Assembly: GCF_022695595.1 (NCBI RefSeq)
Contig: NZ_CP074380.1
Span: 5,586,001-5,650,000 of the forward strand
DNA: 64,000 nt
Reading direction: 5' to 3'
Origin: Streptomyces sp. MST-110588
GTDB lineage: Bacteria > Actinomycetota > Actinomycetes > Streptomycetales > Streptomycetaceae
The notes below the pieces were generated by a model that did no database searches, had not been told where the DNA came from, and worked only from the letters and a program-made list of their open reading frames with translations. Shown one piece after another: positions 13,005-21,263 of this stretch. Every line of letters starts with the position of its first letter. The first letter of the stretch is position 1. Position numbers and translations under genes: made by a program.

Positions 13005-14270
13005 ATGCCCACCGCGCTGACCGATCTCTGCCGTCACCCGATCGTGCAGGCCCCCATGGCGGGAGGTGCCGCCTCCCCGGTGCTGGCCGCCGCCGTCTGC
13101 GAGGCCGGCGGTCTCGGCTTCCTGGCCGCCGGGTACAAGACCGCCGACGGCATGTACCAGGAGATCAAGCAGCTCCGTGGGCTGACGGGCCGGCCCTTCG
13201 GCGTGAATGTGTTCATGCCGCAGCCGCCGCTCGCCGATGTCGCCGCCGTCGAGGTCTACCGCGAACAGCTCGCGGGTGAATCGTCCTGGTATCAGACGCC
13301 GCTGGAGGAGATCGACCCGTGCGGCGGCGTGGACGACGGCTACGAGGCCAAGCTCGCCATCCTGCGTGAGGACCCGGTACCGGTGGTCTCCTTCACCTTC
13401 GGCTGCCCCTCCCGCGCCGTCTTCGACGCGTTCGCCAGGATCGGCACGTACACGGTCGTCACCGCCACCACCGCGGCCGAGGCACAGGCGGCCCAGTGGT
13501 CCGGCGCGGACGCGGTCTGTGTGCAGGGCATCGAGGCGGGCGGCCATCAGGGCACCCACCGCGACGACCCGCACGCCGACGCCACCGGCGCCGGCATGGG
13601 GCTGCTCTCGCTCGTCGCGCAGGTGCGCGAGGCCGTACAGATTCCCGTCATCGCCACGGGCGGGCTGATGCGCGGCTCGCAGATCGCCGCGGTGCTCGCG
13701 GCGGGCGCGTCGATGGCGCAGCTCGGTACGGCGTTCCTGGCCACCCCGGAGTCGGGCGCCCACGTGCTGCACAAGCAGGCGCTGACCAACCCCCTGTTCA
13801 CCCGTACGGAACTGACCCGGGCCTTCTCCGGGCGTCCGGCCCGCGGCCTGGTCAACCGCTTCATGCGCGAGCACGGCCCGTACGCCCCGGCCGCCTATCC
13901 CGCCGTCCACCACCTCACCTCCGGCCTGCGCAAGGCCGCGGCCAAGGCGGGTGACGCACAGGGCATGGCGCTGTGGGCCGGGCAGGGGCACCGGATGGCG
14001 CGCGAGCTGCCCGCCGGGGAACTGATCGAGGTGCTGATGGCCGAACTGGAGGCCACCCGGCAGTCGTTGCGCGCGGGTGACGTCATGAGCGGCGGCATCG
14101 GCGGTGAGGTGAGCGGTGACAGGAACGGCGGCGTGAGTGGCGCGATGAGCGGCGAGATCAGTGGTGGCACGGGCGGCGACATCAGTGGTGGCACGGGCGG
14201 TGGCATGAGTGGCGGCATGAGCGGTGACATGAGTGGCGGCATGGGCGGCAATCCGGGAAGCGCGTCATGA
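13005..14270 (+). CDS. nitronate monooxygenase (2-nitropropane dioxygenase family)
   Basis: FMN-dependent TIM-barrel enzyme that oxidises alkyl nitronates such as propionate-3-nitronate. The N-terminal PIVQAPMAGGAASP, the EAGGHQGTHRD loop and the C-terminal VIATGGLMRGSQIAAVLAAGA and MAQLGTAFLAT flavin-binding segments fit the family. About 360 residues are enzyme. The last ~60 are a low-complexity Gly/Ser/Met tail of degenerate MSGG-type repeats (DNA ~14080-14260). ATG 13005 has CACGAT six bases upstream (leaderless type); GTG 12999 is in frame. The stop overlaps the rsmE start (ATGA). Confidence 0.88.
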   Translation: MPTALTDLCRHPIVQAPMAGGAASPVLAAAVCEAGGLGFLAAGYKTADGMYQEIKQLRGLTGRPFGVNVFMPQPPLADVAAVEVYREQLAGESSWYQTPLEEIDPCGGVDDGYEAKLAILREDPVPVVSFTFGCPSRAVFDAFARIGTYTVVTATTAAEAQAAQWSGADAVCVQGIEAGGHQGTHRDDPHADATGAGMGLLSLVAQVREAVQIPVIATGGLMRGSQIAAVLAAGASMAQLGTAFLATPESGAHVLHKQALTNPLFTRTELTRAFSGRPARGLVNRFMREHGPYAPAAYPAVHHLTSGLRKAAAKAGDAQGMALWAGQGHRMARELPAGELIEVLMAELEATRQSLRAGDVMSGGIGGEVSGDRNGGVSGAMSGEISGGTGGDISGGTGGGMSGGMSGDMSGGMGGNPGSAS

Positions 14271-15010
14271 CGGCGCCGGTCTTCCTCGTGGAGAAGGTGC
14301 CGGGGCCCGGCGAGACCGTGCTGGACGGGCCCGAGGGCCGGCACGCGGTGTCCGTACGGCGGCTGCGCGCCGGTGAGGACGTGGTGTTGACCGACGGGCG
14401 CGGCAGGGCGGCCGAGGGCGAGGTGGTGGCGACCGAGGGCAAGGACCGCCTCGTGGTGCGGGTGACCGCCGGACGGACCGAGCCGGAACCCGTCCCGCAC
14501 ATCACGGTCGTCCAGGCTCTCCCCAAGGGCGACCGCGGCGAACTGGCCGTGGAGACCATGACGGAGACCGGCGTGGACGCCATCGTCCCGTGGCCGGCGG
14601 CGCGCTGCATCACCCAGTGGAAGGGGGAGCGGGCCGCCAAGGCGCTGGCCAAGTGGCGTGCCACGGCGCGCGAGGCGGGCAAGCAGTCGCGCCGGCTGCG
14701 TTTCCCCGAGGTCACCGACGCGATGACGACCAAGCAGGTGGCCGAGCTGCTGGCCGGGGCCGATCTCGCGGCCGTCCTGCACGAGGACCGGGTGGCGGAC
14801 AGCGTGCCGCTGGCCACCGCCGAACTGCCCGCCGAGGGCCGGATCGTCCTGGTCGTGGGACCCGAAGGCGGTGTGTCGCCCGAAGAGTTGACGGTTTTCG
14901 CCGCGGCGGGGGCGCGGCCGTACCGGCTGGGTACGAGCGTGCTGCGTACCTCCACCGCCGGTACGGCCGCGACCGCGCTGCTGCTGGGGCGCACCGGGCG
15001 CTGGAGCTGA
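14267..15010 (+). CDS. rsmE: 16S rRNA (uracil(1498)-N(3))-methyltransferase RsmE
   Basis: 247-aa SPOUT methyltransferase that methylates N3 of U1498 in 16S rRNA. An N-terminal PUA-like domain contains GRHAVSVRRLRAGE. The knotted SAM-binding domain has KGDRGELAVETMTETGV, VGPEGGVSPEE and the final RLGTSVLRTSTAGTAA. It starts within the stop of the nitronate monooxygenase gene (ATGA overlap), so translation is coupled. In Streptomyces it usually lies downstream of hrcA-dnaJ, as here. Confidence 0.95.
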   Translation: MTAPVFLVEKVPGPGETVLDGPEGRHAVSVRRLRAGEDVVLTDGRGRAAEGEVVATEGKDRLVVRVTAGRTEPEPVPHITVVQALPKGDRGELAVETMTETGVDAIVPWPAARCITQWKGERAAKALAKWRATAREAGKQSRRLRFPEVTDAMTTKQVAELLAGADLAAVLHEDRVADSVPLATAELPAEGRIVLVVGPEGGVSPEELTVFAAAGARPYRLGTSVLRTSTAGTAATALLLGRTGRWS

Positions 15011-15116
15011 GCTACCGGCCGTGACGGGGCGCCGGCCGGCCGGTGGGCCGTTGCCCCGGCGCCCGGTGGACGGTCGGTGGCCGCCCGGTGGGCGCACGCC
15101 CTTTCAGGTGCCCCTC

Positions 15117-15148
15117 GGCCCGCCCGTCAGGCGCCCTGCGGGCGGGCC
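15117..15148. terminator. hairpin between rsmE and osmC (bidirectional)
   Basis: GGCCCGCCCG (15117-15126) and its reverse complement (15139-15148) with a 12-base loop, between convergent genes. A second weaker inverted repeat, GGGCGCCGG / CCGGCGCCC, spans 15027-15064. There is no T-tract, which is usual for Streptomyces terminators. Confidence 0.6.
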
Positions 15149-15188
15149 GGGCCCTCCGTCCCGGCCGGCCCGCGGGCGCCGAAGGCCC

Positions 15189-15617
15189 TCAGACCAACTG
15201 CGCGTCGAGGGTGATGTTCTTGACCCCGGCCAGCGCCTGGCTCACCGGGCAGTTGGCCTTGGCGTCCTGTGCCGCGGCCTGGAAGTCCTCCTCCGAGAGG
15301 CCGGGCACGCTCGCCCGCACGGTCAGCGTGATGCCCGTGATGCCCTCGCCCGGCTGGAAGGTGACATCGGCCTTGGTGTCGACCGACGCGACGGTGTAGC
15401 CCTTGCCCGCCAGGCCGTGGGAGAAGGCCATGGAGTAGCAGGAGGAGTGGGCGGCGGCGATCAGCTCCTCGGGGCTGGTGCGCCCGTTGGGCTGCTCGGC
15501 GCGGGAGGGCCAGCTCACCTCGTACGAGCCGACGTTGGAGGACGTCAGGGCGACGGTGCCCTTGCCCTCCATCAGGTTGCCTTCCCAGTGGGTCTGGGCG
15601 GTGCGCGTGGTTGCCAT
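15189..15617 (-). CDS. osmC: OsmC-family peroxiredoxin
   Basis: 142-aa OsmC/Ohr-fold peroxidase reducing organic hydroperoxides with a Cys pair. The reactive cysteines are C60 in AAHSSCYSMAFS and C123 in AKANCPVSQAL; R39 and E51 are also present. The N-terminal sequence ATTRTAQTHWEGNLMEGKGT is typical of the OsmC and not the Ohr subgroup. ATG 15617 has GGGAG upstream. Two 20-bp direct repeats lie just upstream of the start and might be regulatory. It is convergent with rsmE. Confidence 0.93.
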   Translation of the reverse strand: MATTRTAQTHWEGNLMEGKGTVALTSSNVGSYEVSWPSRAEQPNGRTSPEELIAAAHSSCYSMAFSHGLAGKGYTVASVDTKADVTFQPGEGITGITLTVRASVPGLSEEDFQAAAQDAKANCPVSQALAGVKNITLDAQLV

Positions 15618-15630
15618 GGTGGACAGCTCC

Positions 15631-15670
15631 CGGTTCGTGGGCGAAAGGCCCGGTTCATGGGCGAAAGCCT
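15631..15670. repeat. two 20-bp direct repeats upstream of osmC
   Basis: CGGTTCRTGGGCGAAAG occurs at 15631 and again at 15651 with period 20 and two differences in 20. They lie in the osmC leader on the minus strand and could be a duplication or a regulatory site. Confidence 0.8.
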
Positions 15671-15891
15671 TCTGTGGTGGATCAGCTTAGTGACCGGGGG
15701 CCGCCCGTTCGGTGCCGCCGCAGCCGGTTGGCCGGTTCTTCGCCCGCCCGCCGGTCAGGGGCCGCCCGACGAACCACGTACGCGTGCCCGTCCGGGGGTT
15801 CGTACAGGGGGAGGCCGGGGGCGGCCGGCGCGTGGCACTCTGGCCGAGCCGTGGCTGTCGGTCCGCGTACGGCGATGGCAAGCTGCCTGTC

Positions 15892-16767
15892 ATGGGCGCT
15901 ATACGGCGCGTAGGAGACCTACGGAATCCACGGAACCCAAGAATCCCGCGCATCCAGCGGATCCGCCGGATCCGGCGCACCCCGTCGCTCCCGCGGCACC
16001 TGCGCCCCAGGCGGCTGCTGGCGGCGGTCGGGGCGGCGGGCGCGGCGGTCGCCGCGGTGACGGCTTGTGAGCCGGCGGGCGGACTGAACACCGCGTCCGT
16101 GGCGTACACCACCGACCAGACCGGCACCAGGGCGCTGGAGCACGCGGGCGTCCAGGTGCGCTGGCTGAGCTGTACGGCCACGATCCCGGGTGACGGATGG
16201 GCCACCGCCAACCCCACCCACACGCCCCGTACGCGACCGGTGGCCGTCGTCGACTGCCAGGGCGAGTCCGCCGGGGGAGAGAAGATCACCATCAAGGGGC
16301 TGGTGACACAGGAGATCGACAGCCGGTGCGTACGGGGACGGCTGACGGCCCGGGTCGGCAACCGTCTCGTCTTCCGGGTGTCCGTCCTCGGCGACTGCAG
16401 CGGCGACCAGCCGACGGCCAATCCGCCGCGGCCGACCGTGACCCATACGGTCTGGCCGCCGAGCCGCCCCCCGACCGTACGGCCGCCGTACACGCCGCCG
16501 GTGACGGTGACCGTCACGGCGAGCCCCGACCCGCCGCCGCCTTCACCGGACCCGGACCCGTCCCCCAGCGACACCTGCTCGGACGACCCACAGGGCAATG
16601 ACGGTCACGACGACCCCGGCCAGAACAACGGCAACAACGGAAACAACAACAACGGGAACAACAACGACGGAAGCAACGGTGACGGAAGCAACAACGACGG
16701 AAACAACAACGACGGAAACAACAACGACCACCCCGATCCCGGCAAGACCTGGGCCGCGTACCACTAG
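15892..16767 (+). CDS. putative lipoprotein with Asn/Gly/Asp-rich tail
   Basis: 291 aa, no recognised enzyme family. The N-terminus is unusual: an Arg/Pro/Ile-rich repeat (residues ~8-30) precedes the hydrophobic core LLAAVGAAGAAVAAV and a lipobox ending VTAC at C59, so it is probably an exported lipoprotein with a long basic leader. Residues ~75-180 form a small Cys-containing domain. A Pro/Thr linker follows, then ~55 residues dominated by NNDGNNNDG repeats encoded by AAC/GGA runs, a local dip in GC. ATG 15892 is preceded by CAAGCT with a seven-base gap. Role unknown; a cell-wall-spanning surface protein is one possibility. Confidence 0.75.
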   Translation: MGAIRRVGDLRNPRNPRIPRIQRIRRIRRTPSLPRHLRPRRLLAAVGAAGAAVAAVTACEPAGGLNTASVAYTTDQTGTRALEHAGVQVRWLSCTATIPGDGWATANPTHTPRTRPVAVVDCQGESAGGEKITIKGLVTQEIDSRCVRGRLTARVGNRLVFRVSVLGDCSGDQPTANPPRPTVTHTVWPPSRPPTVRPPYTPPVTVTVTASPDPPPPSPDPDPSPSDTCSDDPQGNDGHDDPGQNNGNNGNNNNGNNNDGSNGDGSNNDGNNNDGNNNDHPDPGKTWAAYH

Positions 16768-16884
16768 CCGGTAACCGGGCGCTGCGCCACCGGGCCCGGA
16801 CGGGCCGGTACCATCCGGAGTCGTACGCGCGATCGGCCCGTACGCGAGACGCGCGCGGGCCGTAGACCCGGGAGGAGCCCACTG

Positions 16885-17241
16885 GTGGCCGGAGAACCGC
16901 AGGCCGACTGCTTGTTCTGCAAGATCGCGGCGGGGGACGTGCCCGCGACGATCGTGCGGGAGACCGAGACGACCCTCGCCTTCCGCGACATCAGCCCGCA
17001 GGCCCCGACCCACGTCCTGGTCATCCCCAAGGTCCACTACTCCGACGCCGCGGAGCTGGCCGCCGCCGAACCGGTGATCGCCGGGGACGTGCTGCGCGAG
17101 GCGGGCCAGGTGGCGGCCGACGAGAAGGTGGACGGAACGGGCTACCGCATCGTCTTCAACACCGGCCCCGGCGCGGGCCAGACCGTCTTCCACGCCCACG
17201 CGCACGTCCTGGGTGGCCGCGACCTGCAGCGCCTGGTCTGA
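16885..17241 (+). CDS. HIT-family nucleotide-binding protein
   Basis: 118-aa histidine-triad protein of the HINT type (purine nucleoside phosphoramidase-like). N-terminal [16 protein letters not shown] is typical, with a possible zinc pair C9/C12, and the triad HAHAH is at 103-107. The GTG start at 16885 is preceded by GGGAGGAG. rnz starts 20 bp downstream and is probably co-transcribed. Confidence 0.95.
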   Translation: MAGEPQADCLFCKIAAGDVPATIVRETETTLAFRDISPQAPTHVLVIPKVHYSDAAELAAAEPVIAGDVLREAGQVAADEKVDGTGYRIVFNTGPGAGQTVFHAHAHVLGGRDLQRLV

Positions 17242-17261
17242 CGGGGACGGGGCCGGCTCCT

Positions 17262-18167
17262 TTGTCCGTACGCGAGTTCGTCGTCCTGGGGACCGCCAGC
17301 CAGGTCCCCACCCGGCACCGCAACCACAACGGTTATCTGCTGCGCTGGGACGGCGAGGGCATCCTCTTCGACCCGGGGGAGGGCACCCAGCGGCAGATGC
17401 TGCGGGCCGGGGTCGCCGCCCACGACCTGAACCGGATCTGCGTCACCCACTTCCACGGCGACCACAGTCTCGGGCTCGCCGGGGTCATCCAGCGCATCAA
17501 TCTGGACCGGGTGCCGCATCCGGTCACCGCCCACTACCCGGCGAGCGGCCGGCGCTTCTTCGAGCGGCTGCGGTACGCCACCGCCTACCGCGAGACGGTC
17601 GAGCTGTGCGAGCAGCCGGTCCGCGCCGACGGCGACCTGGCCGTGACCCCTTCGTACGTCCTTCAGGCGCGCAGGCTCTCCCATCCGGTGGAGTCCTTCG
17701 GCTACCGCCTGGTCGAGCCCGACGGGCGGCGGATGCTGCCCGAACGGCTGGCGGCACACGGCATCGCCGGGCCGGAGGTGGGGCGGCTGCAGCGCGAGGG
17801 GACGGTGCGCGGTGTGACGCTGGAGGAGGTCAGCGAGGTACGGGCCGGCCAGCGCTTCGCCTTCGTCATGGACACCCGGCTGTGCGAGGGCGTACGGGAG
17901 CTGGCCGAGGACTGCGACCTGCTGGTCATCGAGTCGACCTTCCTCGACGAGGACACCGGCCTGGCCGAGGAACACGGTCACCTGACGGCCGGTCAGGCCG
18001 CGCGGGTGGCCGCCGGCGCCAACGTACGCCATCTGGTCCTCACCCATTTCTCGCAGCGCTACCCCGACCCCTCGGAGTTCGAGCGCCAGGCGTGCGCGGC
18101 GGGGTTCACGGGGGAGCTGACCGTCGCACAGGACCTGATGCGCGTCCCGGTCCCCAAGCGCCGCTGA
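17262..18167 (+). CDS. rnz: ribonuclease Z
   Basis: 301-aa tRNA 3'-processing endonuclease of the metallo-beta-lactamase fold. Motifs: VTHFHGDH (H63, H65, D67, H68), the [15 protein letters not shown]-terminal motif typical of RNase Z, the conserved MDTRLCEG bridging Asp, the [11 protein letters not shown] segment and the final [10 protein letters not shown]. Translation starts at TTG 17262 ([10 protein letters not shown]); no ATG or GTG gives a full-length protein. It lies directly behind the HIT gene. Confidence 0.95.
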   Translation: MSVREFVVLGTASQVPTRHRNHNGYLLRWDGEGILFDPGEGTQRQMLRAGVAAHDLNRICVTHFHGDHSLGLAGVIQRINLDRVPHPVTAHYPASGRRFFERLRYATAYRETVELCEQPVRADGDLAVTPSYVLQARRLSHPVESFGYRLVEPDGRRMLPERLAAHGIAGPEVGRLQREGTVRGVTLEEVSEVRAGQRFAFVMDTRLCEGVRELAEDCDLLVIESTFLDEDTGLAEEHGHLTAGQAARVAAGANVRHLVLTHFSQRYPDPSEFERQACAAGFTGELTVAQDLMRVPVPKRR

Positions 18168-18174
18168 GCCGACC

Positions 18175-18236
18175 GTCACCGAATCCGGCCGCCACTGGTC
18201 CGGCCGTCACCGAATCCGGCTGTCACCGAATCCGGC
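18175..18236 (+). repeat. three direct repeats downstream of rnz
   Basis: GTCACCGAATCCGGC occurs at 18175, 18206 and 18222 in the short gap between the convergent rnz and HAD phosphatase genes. The cause is unknown; small duplications are likely. Confidence 0.85.
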
Positions 18237-18267
18237 CGCCGGAGGCCGGCGGCCGGACCACCGTCCG

Positions 18268-19097
18268 CTACGGCAGGTAGTACATCGGGTTGGGCAGCTT
18301 GAAGGTACGGTCCCCGTAACCGCCCTTCAGGTCGCTGTACTGGTCGCCGAAGTTGGCGACGATGTCGTAGCCCAGCGACTCGATGTGCTTGCGGGTGCCG
18401 GACTTGAACTGCACCGTGGTGCAGTTGGCGCCGCACGGCAGGTAGGCGGGCGGGTTCTTCTTGTCCTTGAGGTAGACGTGCTTGCGGTCCAGCGGCACGT
18501 TGTACCCGACGTTCTTCAGGTTCCGTACGCTCCAGGCGCGCTGCGCCTCCTTGCGGCCGGTGAGGAAGAAGACCTCGTACCCGGCCTTGTGCGCCTTGTT
18601 GACGAGCTGGTTCATGCCGAAGACGGCGGCCATGTCGGTGCTCGCCAGGTACTTGTCCTGGGCCTCGGGGTGTGGTGGAAGCCGACCTGGAGCTCGTAGT
18701 TGTAGGTGAGCAGGGTGGTGTCGTCCATGTCCAGGACGATGGCGGGCTTGGCCGGCTTGTGCCCGTGCCCGTGGTCGGAGGCCGCCACGTGCTGCCCGCC
18801 GCTCTTGGGACGGCTCTTGTCGAGGGCGTCGGTCAGATAGCGCTCGGCCTTGGCCTCGATGCCGCGGACCTGCTTGGCGTAGTTGCTCTTGTCCGAGGCG
18901 TAGTGCTGCCCGTCAGAGGTGACGGTGTCGCCGTAGTACGCCTTGATCTGGTCCTGGACCAGGGTGAGGTTGGGGATCTCCTTGTCCGTACGCGGTACGG
19001 CGTGGTCGGCGGTGGCCTGGCCGATGCCGAAGGCGGCGGTGCCGACGGCGAGGGCGGTGGCGACGGCGGCGGCGCCCAGGCGGGTGCGGTGGTGCAC
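18268..19097 (-). pseudogene. secreted HAD-family acid phosphatase, broken by one frameshift
   Basis: Class B/IIIB-like acid phosphatase. The GTG start at 19097 has AAGGAG upstream. A Sec signal peptide occupies residues 1-30. The HAD nucleophile motif VLDMDDTT has D123 and D125. After YELQVGFHHTP the frame is lost near 18668. The -1 frame then gives EAQDKYLASTDMAAVFG and continues to FFLTGRKE (motif II/III region) and GDQYSDL (motif IV), ending PMYYLP at 18268. One missing base in CCCCGGAGG (read here as CCCCGAGG on the minus strand) explains it. Either a sequencing error or a recent mutation; the rest of the gene is intact. Confidence 0.88.
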
Positions 19098-19288
19098 GGT
19101 GCTGCTCCTTGAGGGGGTGTGGGGGGTGAGGACGTAGTAGATCTAGCAGGCGGGGCAGCGCCGATCTACGCGCGAAGATTCAACGGTTGGCAAAGGCTGG
19201 AGCCGATGGGGTGAATATGAGGGCCGGGAATGGACGCCGGTGGCCCGGTCCCGGCAGGAAGTCGTCTGTGCGCCGCCGCCCGGCCCGC

Positions 19289-19308
19289 GTACGGTATTGC
19301 TCCCGTAC
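19289..19308. promoter_or_regulatory. inverted repeat upstream of the mycothiol dehydrogenase gene
   Basis: GTACGG and CCGTAC separated by eight bases, 25 bp upstream of the start codon. The position fits an operator, but the regulator is unknown. Confidence 0.35.
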
Positions 19309-19333
19309 ATGATCTTCGGAAGGGGCTGTCCCG

Positions 19334-20419
19334 ATGGCACAAGAAGTCCGTGGCGTCATCGCGCCGGGCAAGAACGAGCCGGTCCGGGTGGAGACGATCG
19401 TCGTGCCGGACCCGGGGCCGGGCGAGGCCGTGGTGAAGGTGCAGGCGTGCGGGGTGTGCCACACCGACCTGCACTACAAGCAGGGCGGGATCAACGACGA
19501 CTTCCCCTTCCTGCTCGGCCACGAGGCGGCGGGCGTCGTGGAATCCGTCGGCGCGGGGGTCCAGGACGTCGCACCCGGCGACTTCGTGATCCTCAACTGG
19601 CGCGCGGTGTGCGGCCGGTGCCGCGCGTGCCGGCGCGGGCGCCCCCAGTACTGCTTCGACACCCACAACGCCCGGCAGAAGATGACGCTGAAGGACGGCA
19701 CCGAGCTGAGCCCCGCGCTGGGCATCGGCGCCTTCGCCGACAAGACGCTGGTGGCCGCCGGGCAGTGCACCAAGGTCGACCCGGGCGTCTCCCCGGCCGT
19801 GGCCGGACTGCTGGGCTGCGGTGTGATGGCCGGCATCGGGGCCGCGATCAACACCGGCGCGGTGGGCCGCGGCGACCGGGTCGCGGTCATCGGCTGCGGC
19901 GGCGTGGGGAACGCGGCGGTCCTCGGCGCCCGGCTGGCGGGCGCGGCCCGCGTCATCGCGGTGGACATCGACGACCGGAAGCTGGAGACGGCCAAGACCG
20001 TGGGCGCCACCCACACCGTCAACTCCCGCCGCCACGACCCGGTGGAGGCGATCCGCGAGCTGACCGACGGCTTCGGCGCGGACGTGGTGATCGACGCCGT
20101 GGGCCGCCCCGAGACCTACCGGCAGGCGTTCTACGCCCGGGACCTGGCCGGGACGGTCGTCCTGGTCGGCGTACCGACCCCGGAAATGCAGCTCGAACTC
20201 CCGCTGCTGGACGTCTTCGGCCGCGGCGGCGCGCTGAAGTCCTCCTGGTACGGCGACTGCCTGCCCTCCCGCGACTTCCCGATGCTGATCGACCTGCACC
20301 AGCAGGGGCGGATCGACCTCGGCGCGTTCGTCACCGAGACCATCGGCATCGGGGATGTGGAGCAGGCGTTCACGCGGATGCACGCGGGTGACGTCCTGCG
20401 CTCGGTGGTGACGTTCTGA
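19334..20419 (+). CDS. mscR: S-(hydroxymethyl)mycothiol dehydrogenase
   Basis: 361-aa zinc- and NAD-dependent medium-chain dehydrogenase that oxidises the formaldehyde-mycothiol adduct, and possibly acts as an S-nitrosomycothiol reductase. Catalytic zinc ligands: C39 in VQACGVCH, and the GHE motif at 62-64. The four structural-zinc cysteines lie in [15 protein letters not shown] (C93, C96, C99, C107). The Rossmann motif is [15 protein letters not shown]. It shows the mycothiol-dependent type, which confirms an actinobacterial origin. ATG 19334 follows GGAAGGGG. The next gene overlaps by one base (TGATG), so the two form an operon. Confidence 0.93.
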   Translation: MAQEVRGVIAPGKNEPVRVETIVVPDPGPGEAVVKVQACGVCHTDLHYKQGGINDDFPFLLGHEAAGVVESVGAGVQDVAPGDFVILNWRAVCGRCRACRRGRPQYCFDTHNARQKMTLKDGTELSPALGIGAFADKTLVAAGQCTKVDPGVSPAVAGLLGCGVMAGIGAAINTGAVGRGDRVAVIGCGGVGNAAVLGARLAGAARVIAVDIDDRKLETAKTVGATHTVNSRRHDPVEAIRELTDGFGADVVIDAVGRPETYRQAFYARDLAGTVVLVGVPTPEMQLELPLLDVFGRGGALKSSWYGDCLPSRDFPMLIDLHQQGRIDLGAFVTETIGIGDVEQAFTRMHAGDVLRSVVTF

Positions 20420-21039
20420 TGGCGGCACGCGTCGACCACCTCGTCACCTCCGGCACCTTCTCCCTGGACGGCGGCACCTGGGAGGTGGAGAACAACGTCT
20501 GGATCGTCGGCGACGACCAGGAGGCGATCGTCATCGACGCCGCCCACGACGCCGAGGCCATCCTCACCGCCCTCGGCGGCCGTACGCTGCGCGCCATTGT
20601 CTGCACCCACGCCCACAACGACCACATCGACGCCGCCCCGGCGCTGGCCGCCCGCACCGGCGCCATGATCCACCTCCACCCGGACGACCTGCCGCTGTGG
20701 AAACTCACCCACCCGGACCGGGCGCCGGAGGCCACGCTGACCGACGGCCAGGTGCTGACCATCGCCGGTACGGACCTGACGGTGCTGCACACCCCCGGCC
20801 ACGCCCCGGGCGCGGTCTGCCTCCACGCCCCCGCGCTGGACACCGTCTTCACCGGCGACACCCTCTTCCAGGGCGGACCGGGCGCCACCGGGCGCTCCTT
20901 CTCGGACTTCCCGACGATCGTCCGCTCGATCCGCGAACGGCTGCTGACCCTGCCGCCGCACACCGTGGTCCGCACGGGCCACGGCGACTCCACCACCATC
21001 GCCGCCGAGGCCGCCCATCAGGAGGAGTGGCAGCCCTAG
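20419..21039 (+). CDS. MBL-fold hydrolase coupled to the mycothiol dehydrogenase
   Basis: 206-aa glyoxalase-II-like protein. Metal motif CTHAHNDH (H64, H66, D68, H69), then HTPGHAPGAVC, FTGDTLFQGGPGATGRS and VRTGHGDST. The same dehydrogenase-MBL pair is conserved in actinobacteria. A role as S-formylmycothiol hydrolase completing formaldehyde oxidation to formate is a reasonable inference but not shown. The ATG overlaps the upstream stop. The TAG stop codon lies exactly in the left CTAG flank of a small inverted-repeat element. Confidence 0.88.
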   Translation: MAARVDHLVTSGTFSLDGGTWEVENNVWIVGDDQEAIVIDAAHDAEAILTALGGRTLRAIVCTHAHNDHIDAAPALAARTGAMIHLHPDDLPLWKLTHPDRAPEATLTDGQVLTIAGTDLTVLHTPGHAPGAVCLHAPALDTVFTGDTLFQGGPGATGRSFSDFPTIVRSIRERLLTLPPHTVVRTGHGDSTTIAAEAAHQEEWQP

Positions 21040-21204
21040 GGCGCTTCTGACGGATCTCCGCGGCCTCGCGTCGCCCGGCACGCACCCTCGCCGCACGGCG
21101 CAAAGGGACAGGTGGCTCCGCCACATGACCCTTCACACCGCACGCCGAGCGCACGCACCGAACACCGCTCCGTCTTCCACGGAGATCCATCAGAAACGCC
21201 CTAG
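21036..21204. mobile_element. MITE-like element: ~161 bp, terminal inverted repeats, CTAG on both sides
   Basis: The element (21040-21200) is flanked by CTAG at 21036-21039 and 21201-21204. Its ends are imperfect inverted repeats: 26 of 29 positions match counting the flanks, and the core is GGCGYTTCTGAYGG followed by ATCTCCG. The interior has no gene but holds a hairpin near 21104-21132 around GTGGC/GCCAC. CTAG fits the YTAR target duplication known for the IS5 group, so a non-autonomous IS5-like element is likely. It occupies the gap between the MBL gene and the GH4 gene. Confidence 0.7.
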
Positions 21205-21263
21205 GAATCCGCCGACCGGAGCGGTCACCGAAGGCGCCGCCGGGCACGAGGAGTCCGGAGGTC

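Noticed and set aside
19195..19225. Single ATTCACCCC-like motif upstream of the HAD phosphatase, considered as a PHO box
   Set aside because: PHO boxes are tandem 11-bp repeats; only one weak unit is present.
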